From JALOOX01 sp964557955 (GTDB lineage: Bacteria; Desulfobacterota; Syntrophobacteria; Syntrophobacterales; Syntrophobacteraceae), in the NCBI GenBank assembly GCA_964557955.1, contig CAZLCS010000020.1:21139-85138 (forward strand): 64,000 nucleotides of DNA. Direction: 5' to 3'. Below are positions 44,865 through 53,467 of the stretch, piece by piece. The position numbers and the translations under genes are program-made. The notes below the pieces were generated by a model that did no database searches, was not told the origin of the DNA, and saw only the letters and a list, made by a program, of their open reading frames with translations. Within the stretch, counting starts at the first letter, position 1. Each line of letters starts with the position of its first letter.

Positions 44865-46040
44865 ATGAAAGGTCGCTGTAAAACTCTCGCTGCATTGATG
44901 CTGTGTATTGTCCTGCTTAGCGCCTGTTCCAGCGCCATGGCCGCTCCCAAGCAGAACGAAGACAATCGTTACGTCCTTTGGAATGCCCTGGCGGCGCGAG
45001 CGGTGGGCGAAGCCAAAGCCCTCATCGGCTCTCCCGTGGCTCAGGATGCCGTGGCCCTCACCAATGCCGGGTACGCCGTGGTCAATGGCCTCACCACCGA
45101 GGGAAGCCTGGAGGGGCTCCGCCAGTGGAATGGAGCTATGGCCGGCAAGGGCAATCTGCTTGAAGTCCACAGCGCCCGAAGCTCGGCTCTATGGTTCTTC
45201 CTGTACAATGGCAGGACGGGGGACGGAGTCTATTGCGAATTGAATGCGTCCACCATCCATTGGCTCACGGGATGGATCGACTACTTCTTCCCGAATCAGA
45301 TCCGCACTTTCGTCAAGTCCTTCCCGAAGGATGAGCTCTTCAGCCGGTTGGTGAAGGAGAACGTCCTGGCTGAAAACCTTCTGGCCAGTGAAGATGCGAA
45401 GGCTGCCTGGAATGCCAAGGTGAAGGCGAAGGTCTTCGGGGGCCGCGAGTTCGCCATCGTCACCATCGCCAATGGGGTGGCGCACGGGACACCCTATGAT
45501 CTCCTGAAATCCATTCAATTCCATGATCATTACTGCCCTGGGGTGACCTCCGGTTATCTGCTGGCCAACTATCTGGAGAAGTTCTTTCCACTCTACTCGG
45601 CGGATGACAAGTATTTCGTGCTTTCCATTCCTCCCTGGTGCAAGGACGACGCCCTGCAGATTCTCCTGAACACCACCCCCGGGAAGTCGGGCTATGCCGT
45701 CTACTACCTCAACACCGACGACAAGGCCAATATCAAGGACGAGGCCAAGGATATTGCCGGCATCTTTTTCCGCTACAACGGCACGAGCAAGCTTTATGAG
45801 GGGATTGTGCTGACCTTCAGCTTCAGCACTGTGACGGCCATGAGCGGTTTCGACACCAGCGTCGGATATGGCTGGGATTCAAGGTTGGCCATGGACCTGT
45901 GGTTCCTGGATTACCTCAACCAGCCGGAGCTTTTCATTACCGAGATCAGAAGCTTTGAGCTTCCGTACGGAACGGCGCCCACCGAATGGGCACGCCCCGG
46001 CACCGACCCCCTGAAAGAGCTGGGCCTTTGGAAGGAATGA
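44865..46040 (+). CDS. Exported FmdE family protein 1
   Basis: 391 residues. Signal peptide MKGRCKTLAALMLCIVLLSAC with a lipobox-like LSAC or SPI site AMA-AP, so it is exported. The C-terminal half has the FmdE core: FHDHYCPGVTSGYLL (about residue 215), VLSIPPWCKDDALQILLNTTPGKSGY and an AGIFFRYNG region. Cytosolic FmdE proteins accompany molybdenum formylmethanofuran dehydrogenase; the HDHYCPG motif is a probable metal site. An exported form suggests binding or processing of an imported metal compound. It is a tandem paralogue of the next gene. The function is not known. Confidence 0.8.
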   Translation: MKGRCKTLAALMLCIVLLSACSSAMAAPKQNEDNRYVLWNALAARAVGEAKALIGSPVAQDAVALTNAGYAVVNGLTTEGSLEGLRQWNGAMAGKGNLLEVHSARSSALWFFLYNGRTGDGVYCELNASTIHWLTGWIDYFFPNQIRTFVKSFPKDELFSRLVKENVLAENLLASEDAKAAWNAKVKAKVFGGREFAIVTIANGVAHGTPYDLLKSIQFHDHYCPGVTSGYLLANYLEKFFPLYSADDKYFVLSIPPWCKDDALQILLNTTPGKSGYAVYYLNTDDKANIKDEAKDIAGIFFRYNGTSKLYEGIVLTFSFSTVTAMSGFDTSVGYGWDSRLAMDLWFLDYLNQPELFITEIRSFELPYGTAPTEWARPGTDPLKELGLWKE

Positions 46041-46180
46041 TGTGAGCCTTCCCACAGGAATGACCTGATATACAGCTGGCCGGATCTCCCCAATTACCAT
46101 GAGAAAGACGATGCAGCCCCATCGGAAGCCTCACGGGGACTCCGGCCCCTGTTTTCCATGCCGAAAACGAAAGGTTCTCC

Positions 46181-47341
46181 ATGAAGAGACGATGGCTTTC
46201 ATTGATTTCGGGCTTTGTGCTGGTTGGTTTCCTGTGCGCTCCGGCGGCCGGGGAGGTGGAACTGGATCACTACGGATTCTGGACGGGGCTTGCGGGGTAC
46301 GCGCGGAGTGAAGCGAATCAACGTCTGGGGAAAAGTGAGGCGAGGCTGAGGGACGGGCTGGTGCTCACCAACGCGGGATATGTGGAGGTCAACGGGAGCG
46401 GTACCATGCCGTGTCTCGACAGCCTGCACGGCTGGCGCGGGGCTCTTCCGGGCAAAGGGACTCTCCTGAACGTCCACTCGTCCCGGACATCCAATCTCTG
46501 GTTTTTCTTTTACGAAACGACTTCCGGAAATGGGGTTTTCCTGGAAGTGGATGCTGCGGCCATTGCTCCCCTCATGAGCTCTTTAGCGGGAAGGCCCTCG
46601 AAAGAACTGCTCTCCGGGTTGCGTAAGGTGCCGCCCGGGAACCTGTTCAGTCGCATCGCTCTCGAAAATGTGAAGGCCGAGAATATCCTGGCCGACGCGG
46701 CGGCATGGGACCGAAAGATGACGGAGAAGGTCTTCGGCGGGAGGGAATTCGCCATCGCCACCATCGCCAATGCAAAGCCCCATGGTGCGCCGGGCGGACT
46801 GATCAACGCCATGTTGTTTCACGATCACTACTGCCCCGGCGTCACCTCCGGCTATTTCCTGGTGAATTACCTCGATAAGCACTTTCCCCTGCAGGCTCCG
46901 TCGGACAAGTACTTCGTCTATTCGATACCTCCGTGGTGCAAGGATGACGCATTCCTGGTGCTCCTCAACACCACGCCCGGTAAAGGCGGGTATGCCGTCA
47001 CCCACATGAACGAAGCGGCCAGGGCGACTCTGAAAGATGAGTACAAGGACATTGCGGGCATCTTTTTTCGCTGGAACAGCATGGCCGACCAGTGGCAAGG
47101 GCGCGTTCTCTCCTTCAGCTTTCAGGACGTTCAGAAGCTGAGCGGCATCGACAGCAAGCAGGGATTCCCCTGGGAGTACCGGCTCAAGCTAAACCTCTGG
47201 CTTCTGTCTCAGCTGGACAGGCCGGAGCAGTTCATCCGTCCCCTGAAAGAAGTGACGCTGGCTTCCGGCGAATCCCCCGCGGATCTGGCCGGCCCGGGGT
47301 GCAACATCCTGCAGCGCTTGGAGCTCACCAGGGAGCGATAA
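46181..47341 (+). CDS. Exported FmdE family protein 2
   Basis: 386 residues with a signal peptide (MKRRWLSLISGFVLVGFLCAP, cleavage near AAG-EVE). It parallels the preceding protein through its length: GRKSxAR-like N-terminal part (YARSEANQRLGKSEAR), LHGWRGALPGKGTLLNVHSSRTS, FGGREFAIATIANAKPHGAPGGL and FHDHYCPGVTSGYFLVNYLDKHFPL, IPPWCKDDAFLVLLNTTPGK. This is a tandem duplication. Both genes precede the convergent ABC-importer genes. Role unknown, presumably periplasmic and metal-related. Confidence 0.8.
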   Translation: MKRRWLSLISGFVLVGFLCAPAAGEVELDHYGFWTGLAGYARSEANQRLGKSEARLRDGLVLTNAGYVEVNGSGTMPCLDSLHGWRGALPGKGTLLNVHSSRTSNLWFFFYETTSGNGVFLEVDAAAIAPLMSSLAGRPSKELLSGLRKVPPGNLFSRIALENVKAENILADAAAWDRKMTEKVFGGREFAIATIANAKPHGAPGGLINAMLFHDHYCPGVTSGYFLVNYLDKHFPLQAPSDKYFVYSIPPWCKDDAFLVLLNTTPGKGGYAVTHMNEAARATLKDEYKDIAGIFFRWNSMADQWQGRVLSFSFQDVQKLSGIDSKQGFPWEYRLKLNLWLLSQLDRPEQFIRPLKEVTLASGESPADLAGPGCNILQRLELTRER

Positions 47342-47374
47342 GGACGAGTCAGAATTCTTGCGGGGCTTGCTGAC

Positions 47375-48268
47375 TCAGCGGCGAGAGCCAGTCGGCGAGG
47401 CGGGGTCCAGCCCCGCACCGCCGGACAGCTCGTGAGGGGGCACGCTGCGCATCCGCGCTGCGGCGATGAGCCGTTGAGTGAGGTCGTGGCGGGCGTTGAC
47501 GATGAGCTCCGAAGGCCTCCCTTCCTCCACGACGGCGCCGTCCGAAAGGACCAGGATTCGGTCGGCCACGTAGCAGGCGGTGGCCAGGTCGTGGATGCTC
47601 AGGAGGATGGTCATCCCCTCGAGGGAGAGCTCCCGGAACAGGTTGAGGATTCCGACGCCGGCCGACGCATCCAGCATGGACGTGGGCTCGTCGGCAAGGA
47701 GAAGCTCGGGTCCCGTGACGAGGGCTCTCGCCATGGCGACTCTCTGCCGCTGTCCTCCCGAGAGCTGGGCAGGGTATCGGTCCAGGAAGACCTCCGGCGG
47801 AGCCAGGTGCACTGTCGAAAGGGCCCTGCAGATCAAGGCCTCATCGGCGGCTCCGCGTTTTCGAATCCGAAGGGGCTCGGCCACGATACGGCGCACGGTG
47901 AGGTACGGGGCGAGGGCCGAGTACGGGTCCTGGAAGACCAGGGACATGCGCTCGCGTCCCCGGCATGTCTCGCGGAGTGGAAGGACCGTTCCCCCAAAGA
48001 CGGCCTCACCCGAATCGGCTTCGAGCAGACGGGCCAGGACCAGGAGGAGGGTCGTCTTCCCCGCCCCCGAGGATCCCACTAGGGCCACCACTTCCCCTTT
48101 CCGGAGGGTCAGGTCCGTTCCCTCCAGGACCGGCGTCCGCCTCCCCCTCGACAGGTACCCCTTGTGCAATGCCCTGACCTCGAGGAGGGGGCCCTGCACC
48201 TGTGCATGGGAAGTGGGGCGATGGCTGCAGGCGTTGCCGTCAGCCCGGCCTTCCGACTGCATCACCAT
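47375..48268 (-). CDS. NikE/DppF-type ABC ATPase
   Basis: 297 residues; ATG 48268 overlaps the FmdE stop (48262-48264). Walker A GSSGAGKTT (about 65), signature LSGGQRQRVAMARAL (about 170), Walker B LLLADEPTSMLD and H-loop SIHD. The C-terminal region is the NikE/OppF type without the full-length oligopeptide domain. It is the last gene of the leftward importer operon and pairs with the ATPase at 48897. The substrate could be peptides or a nickel complex; the neighbouring Ni/Co-type proteins favour metal. Confidence 0.92.
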   Translation of the reverse strand: MVMQSEGRADGNACSHRPTSHAQVQGPLLEVRALHKGYLSRGRRTPVLEGTDLTLRKGEVVALVGSSGAGKTTLLLVLARLLEADSGEAVFGGTVLPLRETCRGRERMSLVFQDPYSALAPYLTVRRIVAEPLRIRKRGAADEALICRALSTVHLAPPEVFLDRYPAQLSGGQRQRVAMARALVTGPELLLADEPTSMLDASAGVGILNLFRELSLEGMTILLSIHDLATACYVADRILVLSDGAVVEEGRPSELIVNARHDLTQRLIAAARMRSVPPHELSGGAGLDPASPTGSRR

Positions 48269-48873
48269 CCCCGGCTGTATTTTTCACAGCAGTCGAGGCA
48301 GGCCACCTTCCCCTCCCGAATCCTGGCTCTGGGCTCCATGACGGCCTCGCCGCAGTATTCGCAGGTGACCGATTTGAAGATGCGCGCCTTTTCCGGGACC
48401 TCCGCTCTCACCTCGGTCATGGTGAAGATGTCCTCGGCGTCCGCCTCCAGGAGATGATCCACCCGCTCCTTTTGAAAGGCGCGGAAGACGGCCGTCTCCT
48501 CATCGTTTGCCGCGCCACCCATGACCTTGTGGAAGGCCAGCTCCTGCTCGGGTGTGCGATCGAAAATCCCGGGCCTGGCCGCCACCCGCACAGCCCGTTC
48601 CTTCTTGCGGCAGAAGACGGTGTAGGCCTGTTTGCCGTGGTCCCGGTAGATAAGGTTCCCCTTGCCCAGTGTGCAGCCCAGGAGGGACTGAATCGCATCC
48701 ACTCCGCATCCGTCCGATTCGGCGATGGCCACGAGCTCCTCGTCTTCGGGGCGATCGACCTGGAGAAAGGTCTGGGCAGCCTTGGCCGCCCTGTACCCCA
48801 TGACCAGTCCGGGGCATACGTGGCCATGAAAACGGATGGCATCCTGCAAGTCTTTTGGGAATTCAGTCGACAT
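48262..48873 (-). CDS. fmdE: Cytosolic FmdE family protein with zinc-ribbon end
   Basis: 203 residues from ATG 48873 (AAAGGAG upstream). No signal peptide, unlike the two FmdE genes at 44865 and 46181. The core motifs are IRFHGHVCPGLVMGYRAA (about residue 15), ESDGCGVDAIQSLLGCTLGKGNL and a C-terminal CEYCGEAVMEP...CLDCC zinc-ribbon. It is embedded between the two ATPase genes of the importer operon, so a role in handling the incoming metal or cofactor is inferred. Confidence 0.9.
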   Translation of the reverse strand: MSTEFPKDLQDAIRFHGHVCPGLVMGYRAAKAAQTFLQVDRPEDEELVAIAESDGCGVDAIQSLLGCTLGKGNLIYRDHGKQAYTVFCRKKERAVRVAARPGIFDRTPEQELAFHKVMGGAANDEETAVFRAFQKERVDHLLEADAEDIFTMTEVRAEVPEKARIFKSVTCEYCGEAVMEPRARIREGKVACLDCCEKYSRGW

Positions 48874-48896
48874 TTTTCGGCTCCTTTCGTCTGGGT

Positions 48897-49871
48897 TCAC
48901 TTTTGAAGGTTGGAGGTCACCTGCACGTCCACCGCGAGATGACACAGGACATTCTGTTCTCCCACCTGCACAGATGGGGGCGATTCCTGAGCGCAGCGCT
49001 CTTCGGCATGGAGGCAGCGGTCGAGATAGCCGCAGCCCTCGGGGGGATGCTCCAGAGGAAGTGCCTGCCCCGCTGCGGCCGAACGGCTTCCGGGTGCATC
49101 ACACAACCGGATGGCGGCGTTCATGAGGTCCCGGGAGTAAGGGTGTGCGGGTTGGTGCACCCGAGATGCGGGGAGTTCCTCCACCTTGCGTCCTCGATAG
49201 AGCACCAGGATGCGGTCCGCCCAGGATGCAGCCAGCCCCAGATCATGGCTGCACAGCACGATGCCGGCCCCCTGCTCCGATCTCCATTGGTCCAGGAAGA
49301 CGAGGAATTCGGAGCGGGTCAGCTCGTCCAGGGCATGGGTCGGCTCATCCAGGACGAGCAACCGGGGTCCATTCAATACGGCCAGGACCAGCCCCATCCG
49401 CTGCTTCTGACCGCCCGACAGCTCATGAGGTCGCCCATCCCAGAGGGACCCTGCCAGCCCCAGCTGGGAGCCGAGGGGGCCGACTCGCTCCAGGACTGCC
49501 TCCCTGGGAATCCGGCGCTGCACCTCCTTCTGGAGGATCTCCCGAGCGGATTTCCAGAGCGGTTGAGTCGGGTGAAAGCTGTCCTGGACGTTCTGGGGAA
49601 CCAGGGCCATGCGCCGGTAGGAGAGGTCTGCCAGCTGCTCGCGCGGGAGGTCCAAGAGACTTGTGCCCTCAAACACAACGTTTCCCGCCGTCACACTCTG
49701 GCCGGGAACCGGGTAGCCCACCAGGCACCACGCGAGGCTGGTCTTCCCGCCCCCTGATTCCCCGACGATGGCGATCCGTTCACCCCGTCGGACCTGCAGG
49801 TCAACCTTCCAGAGCGGATAGATGCGCCGCCTCGGTGCATAGAGGATGAGACCGTGAACCTGGAGCATCAA
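48897..49871 (-). CDS. NikD/DppD-type ABC ATPase
   Basis: 324 residues, overlapping the permease gene by four bases. Walker A GESGGGKTS (about 37), signature LSGGQKQRMGLVLAV (about 152), Walker B LLVLDEPTHALD and CSHDLG. The C-terminal oligopeptide-transport Cys motif GCGYLDRCLHAEERC (about 274-290), typical of OppD/DppD, is present and probably binds a [4Fe-4S] cluster. Partner of the ATPase at 47375. Confidence 0.92.
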   Translation of the reverse strand: MMLQVHGLILYAPRRRIYPLWKVDLQVRRGERIAIVGESGGGKTSLAWCLVGYPVPGQSVTAGNVVFEGTSLLDLPREQLADLSYRRMALVPQNVQDSFHPTQPLWKSAREILQKEVQRRIPREAVLERVGPLGSQLGLAGSLWDGRPHELSGGQKQRMGLVLAVLNGPRLLVLDEPTHALDELTRSEFLVFLDQWRSEQGAGIVLCSHDLGLAASWADRILVLYRGRKVEELPASRVHQPAHPYSRDLMNAAIRLCDAPGSRSAAAGQALPLEHPPEGCGYLDRCLHAEERCAQESPPSVQVGEQNVLCHLAVDVQVTSNLQK

Positions 49872-50716
49872 CCACGGGCCTCCTGTTGCAGCGCGTCATC
49901 CAGCCCGTAGCCGATGAGGGCGAAGGAGAGGACCGTCAGGCTAACCATGCAGGACGGCGGAAGCAGCCACCAGCTCCAGGCCGGGGTCCAGAGGAGACCC
50001 GGATAGTCCAGCCCGCTCCGAATCATGCTCCCCCAGGTCTTCAGGGTCGGGTCTCCGAGACCGAGAAAGCTCAGACCGGCTTCGACCAGGACCGCATGAG
50101 CGGCCGTTGCGGTTATCTTGGCCAGAAGAAGCGGCAGCAGTTCTTTCCAAAGGTGACGCCCCACGACGTGGGCGAAGCCTCCGCCCGAGAACCGGACGAA
50201 CCGCATGTAATCCCGCTCGCGGATGGAGAGCACCTGGGCGCGAAAGATCCGGGCGATGCCGGGCCAAGAAAGGAAGATCAGCACGACGATGACGTTCACC
50301 AGGCGGGGTCTCAGGAAGACAGCCAGCAGGATGATGAGGGGAAGCCTGGGAATGGCCATGAGCCCGTCCACTGCGCGCATGAGCAGAAGCCCAAGCCGCT
50401 TCGGGTAGAACCCGGCCGCCGCGCCTACTATGAAACCCAGGGTTGTGCTCGAAATGCCCACCGAGATCGCCACGATGAGAGAAGTTCGGCAGCCTGCGAG
50501 GACCTGGCTCAGAATGTCCTGACCCAGGCCGTTGGTTCCCAGAAGATGGGCTTGGCTGGGCGGAGCCAGTGTCGGTCCTGCCAGGGCGTCAGGCTGATAG
50601 GGCGTCCACCGGAGGCTCGCCAAACCCAGGACAGCCAGCAGGCTGAGCCCCGCCACCCCGGCCTTTCCCAGCGGCTGGCTCCAAAGAGCGATGCAAAGTC
50701 CCTTCACAAGGCTCAT
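49868..50716 (-). CDS. NikC/DppC-type ABC permease
   Basis: 282 residues with about six transmembrane helices. GTNGLGQDILSQVLAGCRTSL (the GTD-x-GRD-like entry motif), then FLSWPGIARIFRAQVLSIRERDYMRFVRFSGG (EAA loop) and VLVEAGLSFLGLGDPTLKTWGSMI match the DppC family. It forms the channel with the permease at 50721. The start follows that gene's stop by four bases. Confidence 0.92.
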   Translation of the reverse strand: MSLVKGLCIALWSQPLGKAGVAGLSLLAVLGLASLRWTPYQPDALAGPTLAPPSQAHLLGTNGLGQDILSQVLAGCRTSLIVAISVGISSTTLGFIVGAAAGFYPKRLGLLLMRAVDGLMAIPRLPLIILLAVFLRPRLVNVIVVLIFLSWPGIARIFRAQVLSIRERDYMRFVRFSGGGFAHVVGRHLWKELLPLLLAKITATAAHAVLVEAGLSFLGLGDPTLKTWGSMIRSGLDYPGLLWTPAWSWWLLPPSCMVSLTVLSFALIGYGLDDALQQEARG

Positions 50717-50720
50717 CGGA

Positions 50721-51695
50721 TCAGGCCTCCTTCACCCTCGGGTCCAGGCTCACATAGAGGCAGTCTGCGAGGAAATTGATGCTCAGCACCCAGAGCGTGA
50801 AGGTCATAAAGCACCCCTGGAGCAGTGCATAATCGTGTGCCAGGACAGCCTCGTAGGTCAGGCGTCCGATGCCGGGATAGGCGAAGACCACCTCGACCAG
50901 GATGGCGCCTCCCGCTGAATAAGCCAGCCTCATGCCGAAGAAGGCCACCACGGGAAGCAGGGCCGTCCTCAGCACATAGCGGTAGCGGATGGTCCGCTCC
51001 GGCAACCCCTTCAGGGCCGCCATGATCACGTAAGGCTCATTCTTGACCAGAGATGTGGAGCTCCGCACCGTCAGGTAGAATGAAAAGAAGCTCGAAGCCG
51101 CGAGGACAAGCACCGGCAGCGCTGCATGATGCAGGAGGTCCAGGAGCTGTCTCCCCCCGGTGAATTCCGAGAAGGGGGTGTACCCGCCGCCCAGGGGGAA
51201 GATGCGGGTGTGAACGCTCAGGAGCACCATGAGCAGACTTCCCAGCACAAAAGGGGGGATGCTCTCCAGGACCACGGCAGGCACGAGCACGGACCAATGG
51301 GCTCCGGCCTGCGCCCCTCGGCTCGTTCCGAGGAAGATCGCCGCCCCGAAGCTCAGGCATAAAGCGGTCAGGGTCAGGAAGAGTGTCCAGGGAAAGCGTT
51401 TCCGAACCAGCTCCGAAACCGCTGTGCGGTATTGAATGGAATAACCCAGGTCCCCGTTCAGCATCCCTGCGAGGTAATCACGGAATTGCTCCTGCAACGG
51501 CCGGTCGAGACCGTAGTAGCGGCTGATCACCGCCATGGCCTCGGGATCCAGGGCCACGGCAACACTGCCGATGCCGCTCGTGAGCTCCTGGATGGGATTC
51601 CCGGGGACCAGCCGGGGCAGGAGGAAATTCAGGGAAAGCGCCACCAGGAGGACCGTCCCGTATGCCAGGACGCGTCTGCACAGATACCGGACCAA
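50721..51695 (-). CDS. NikB/DppB-type ABC permease
   Basis: 324 residues. It begins MVRYLCRRVLAYGTVLLVALSLNFLLPRLVPGNP, standard for DppB/NikB, with YYGLDRPLQEQFRDYLAGMLNGDLGYSIQ and a C-terminal VVEVVFAYPGIGRLTYEAVLAHDYALLQG-type EAA/periplasmic loop. About six transmembrane helices. It directly follows the binding-protein gene (3-base gap). Confidence 0.92.
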   Translation of the reverse strand: MVRYLCRRVLAYGTVLLVALSLNFLLPRLVPGNPIQELTSGIGSVAVALDPEAMAVISRYYGLDRPLQEQFRDYLAGMLNGDLGYSIQYRTAVSELVRKRFPWTLFLTLTALCLSFGAAIFLGTSRGAQAGAHWSVLVPAVVLESIPPFVLGSLLMVLLSVHTRIFPLGGGYTPFSEFTGGRQLLDLLHHAALPVLVLAASSFFSFYLTVRSSTSLVKNEPYVIMAALKGLPERTIRYRYVLRTALLPVVAFFGMRLAYSAGGAILVEVVFAYPGIGRLTYEAVLAHDYALLQGCFMTFTLWVLSINFLADCLYVSLDPRVKEA

Positions 51696-51698
51696 CGA

Positions 51699-53345
51699 TC
51701 ACTCTCCCCTGATGAAGACCACCTTGTTGTGCACCAAAGGGACCCCGATGGCAATGCCGCCTTCGGCGGTGAAGAACCAGCTCCGGAAGACGTCGGGCCT
51801 GTAGGCGATGATGGAGGTGGTGTAGTAGAGGGGGAGCGTCGGAAGCTCCCGGGCGTATTGCTCCTGCATCGTTTGGGAAAGCTTCATCCGTTCAGAGGGG
51901 TTGTTCGTCCGCTGCATCTTCTCGGCGGCCTGAACGAATTCGGGGGCTGAGGGAGCCTGCGCCGACCAGGCGCCCTCATTAAGAGCGCCGAAGCCCATGA
52001 TAGCGGAGGGATCGCCACCCAGTCCCCCATGGCCCGACAGGGCCAGGTCGTAGTGTCCTTCGTACACCGTGGAATCCAACGCTTTCATATCCAGGCTCCT
52101 GATTTCCAGGGACAGGCCGATGTCACCCAGCCATCCCTTGATCATTTCAGCCTCCCTCATATAGAGCTGGTTTGTGAGAAAGGTGAGGTTCATGGGGGTC
52201 CCATCGGGCGCCACGGCGGCGGGGCTTCCTTCCGGCCCGGTTACCCCGATCGACTGCAGGAGTGTCCTGGACCGGGATGGGTCGAAGGGATACGTGTCTT
52301 CCAGGGACGGGTGCGCCCACGAAGAGTCCGGAGGAATAAAACCTGGGTTGGCGGGCTTCGCGCCGTCCAGTCCTCCCGGCACCGCGCGCTCGATGAGGGC
52401 ATGCCGGTCGATGGCGTGGGCGAGGGCGTGGCGGGCGGCAGCCTCCGAAAACGGAAAACGGTTCCGGTTCATCTGAAGGTTCAGCACCCAGAAGGATGGT
52501 CCGATCATGACCTGGAATCTGCTCTGCTCCTTGAAACGGGTGAGGAGGGAAGCCGGGATGGTGGCCTGGTCGACGGCCCCCACCTCCAGGGCCGCCACCA
52601 CGTCGGGTGCGGGGACGAAACGGATCCTGGAAACCCGCGGTGGTCCCAGGAAGAAGTCCGGGTTCGCTTCGTACTCATAGGCCCCCTGCGCCTTGTCGTA
52701 GCGGAGGATTCGGTAGGGACCGCTGCCGACGGCCAGTTCGAGGGAAGGGGCTCCCCGCGGGTTTGAGACATCCTTCCAGATGTGCTCGGGAAATATAACG
52801 ATATTGCCTGCGATGCGGCTGATGAACGGGGCGTATGGGGCTGTCAGGTGGAAGAGCACCGTGGCGTCGTCCGGGGTCTCGACCCTTTGGATGCGCCCCA
52901 CGGGGAACCATTCCACGGGATGCCGTTCCAAATACTCGAAAGTGAACCGGACGTCGCGGGCGGTGAGAGCGGCCCCGTCATGCCACAGGACGTTCCGGCG
53001 CAGGTGAAAGACCCAGGTGAGTCCGTCCGCCGATGCTTCCCATCGCTCTGCCAGCCAGGGTATGGTCCCTTTCTCGTCCTTCCAGGTGAGGGTGTCGTAG
53101 ATGAGTGTGAGGTGCACATAGCCGGGCCCCCTGGGATAAAAAGAGTAGGGGGTCGGAAGGCCCCAGTCTCCCCCGGGGAGATTGAGCTCCATGGGCGCAT
53201 TGACGACGCTCTTTCGCATGCCGGGTTGAGCCCCGTCCTCCGATCCTGAACAGCCGGCGAGCAGGGAGATCCAAAAAGCTCCGAGCAGACAGAGGCCGAA
53301 ATGACGGGATAGGGTTTTCGCGATTCCTTTGAGCCGATGCGTCAT
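51699..53345 (-). CDS. SBP family 5 lipoprotein (NikA/DppA type)
   Basis: 548 residues with a lipoprotein signal (GAFWISLLAGCSG). Family-5 binding-protein features are IYDTLTWKDEKGTIPWLAERWEASADGLTWVFHLR, HDGAALTARDVRFTFEYL and VGSGPYRILRYDKAQGAYEYEANPDFFLG. It binds a peptide, or in the NikA branch a nickel chelate. Gene order and the neighbouring Ni/Co-type proteins favour a metal complex, but the sequence alone does not decide. First gene of the importer part, behind a terminator hairpin. Confidence 0.9.
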   Translation of the reverse strand: MTHRLKGIAKTLSRHFGLCLLGAFWISLLAGCSGSEDGAQPGMRKSVVNAPMELNLPGGDWGLPTPYSFYPRGPGYVHLTLIYDTLTWKDEKGTIPWLAERWEASADGLTWVFHLRRNVLWHDGAALTARDVRFTFEYLERHPVEWFPVGRIQRVETPDDATVLFHLTAPYAPFISRIAGNIVIFPEHIWKDVSNPRGAPSLELAVGSGPYRILRYDKAQGAYEYEANPDFFLGPPRVSRIRFVPAPDVVAALEVGAVDQATIPASLLTRFKEQSRFQVMIGPSFWVLNLQMNRNRFPFSEAAARHALAHAIDRHALIERAVPGGLDGAKPANPGFIPPDSSWAHPSLEDTYPFDPSRSRTLLQSIGVTGPEGSPAAVAPDGTPMNLTFLTNQLYMREAEMIKGWLGDIGLSLEIRSLDMKALDSTVYEGHYDLALSGHGGLGGDPSAIMGFGALNEGAWSAQAPSAPEFVQAAEKMQRTNNPSERMKLSQTMQEQYARELPTLPLYYTTSIIAYRPDVFRSWFFTAEGGIAIGVPLVHNKVVFIRGE

Positions 53346-53356
53346 GCTGTTCCCCG

Positions 53357-53408
53357 AAAAAAAAAGCCTCCCTTCCAGTTCGACCGGGATTCGAGGCCTT
53401 CATGGCTT
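53357..53408 (-). terminator. Terminator between permease fusion and binding protein genes
   Basis: On the minus strand AAGCC (53404-53408) and GCCTC (53393-53397) can pair with GAGGC/GGCTT (53364-53370), followed by nine Ts (53357-53365). The T-run ends 11 bases before the binding-protein start, so it could limit readthrough from the upstream genes or act as an attenuator. Its 5' strand, AAGCCATGAAGGCCTC, resembles the other leader hairpins of the locus. Confidence 0.6.
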
Positions 53409-53467
53409 TCCTTCTTCACGCGGTGCGAGCGATTTCAAACCGAAGAAATGCCTGACGACAAATTCAG

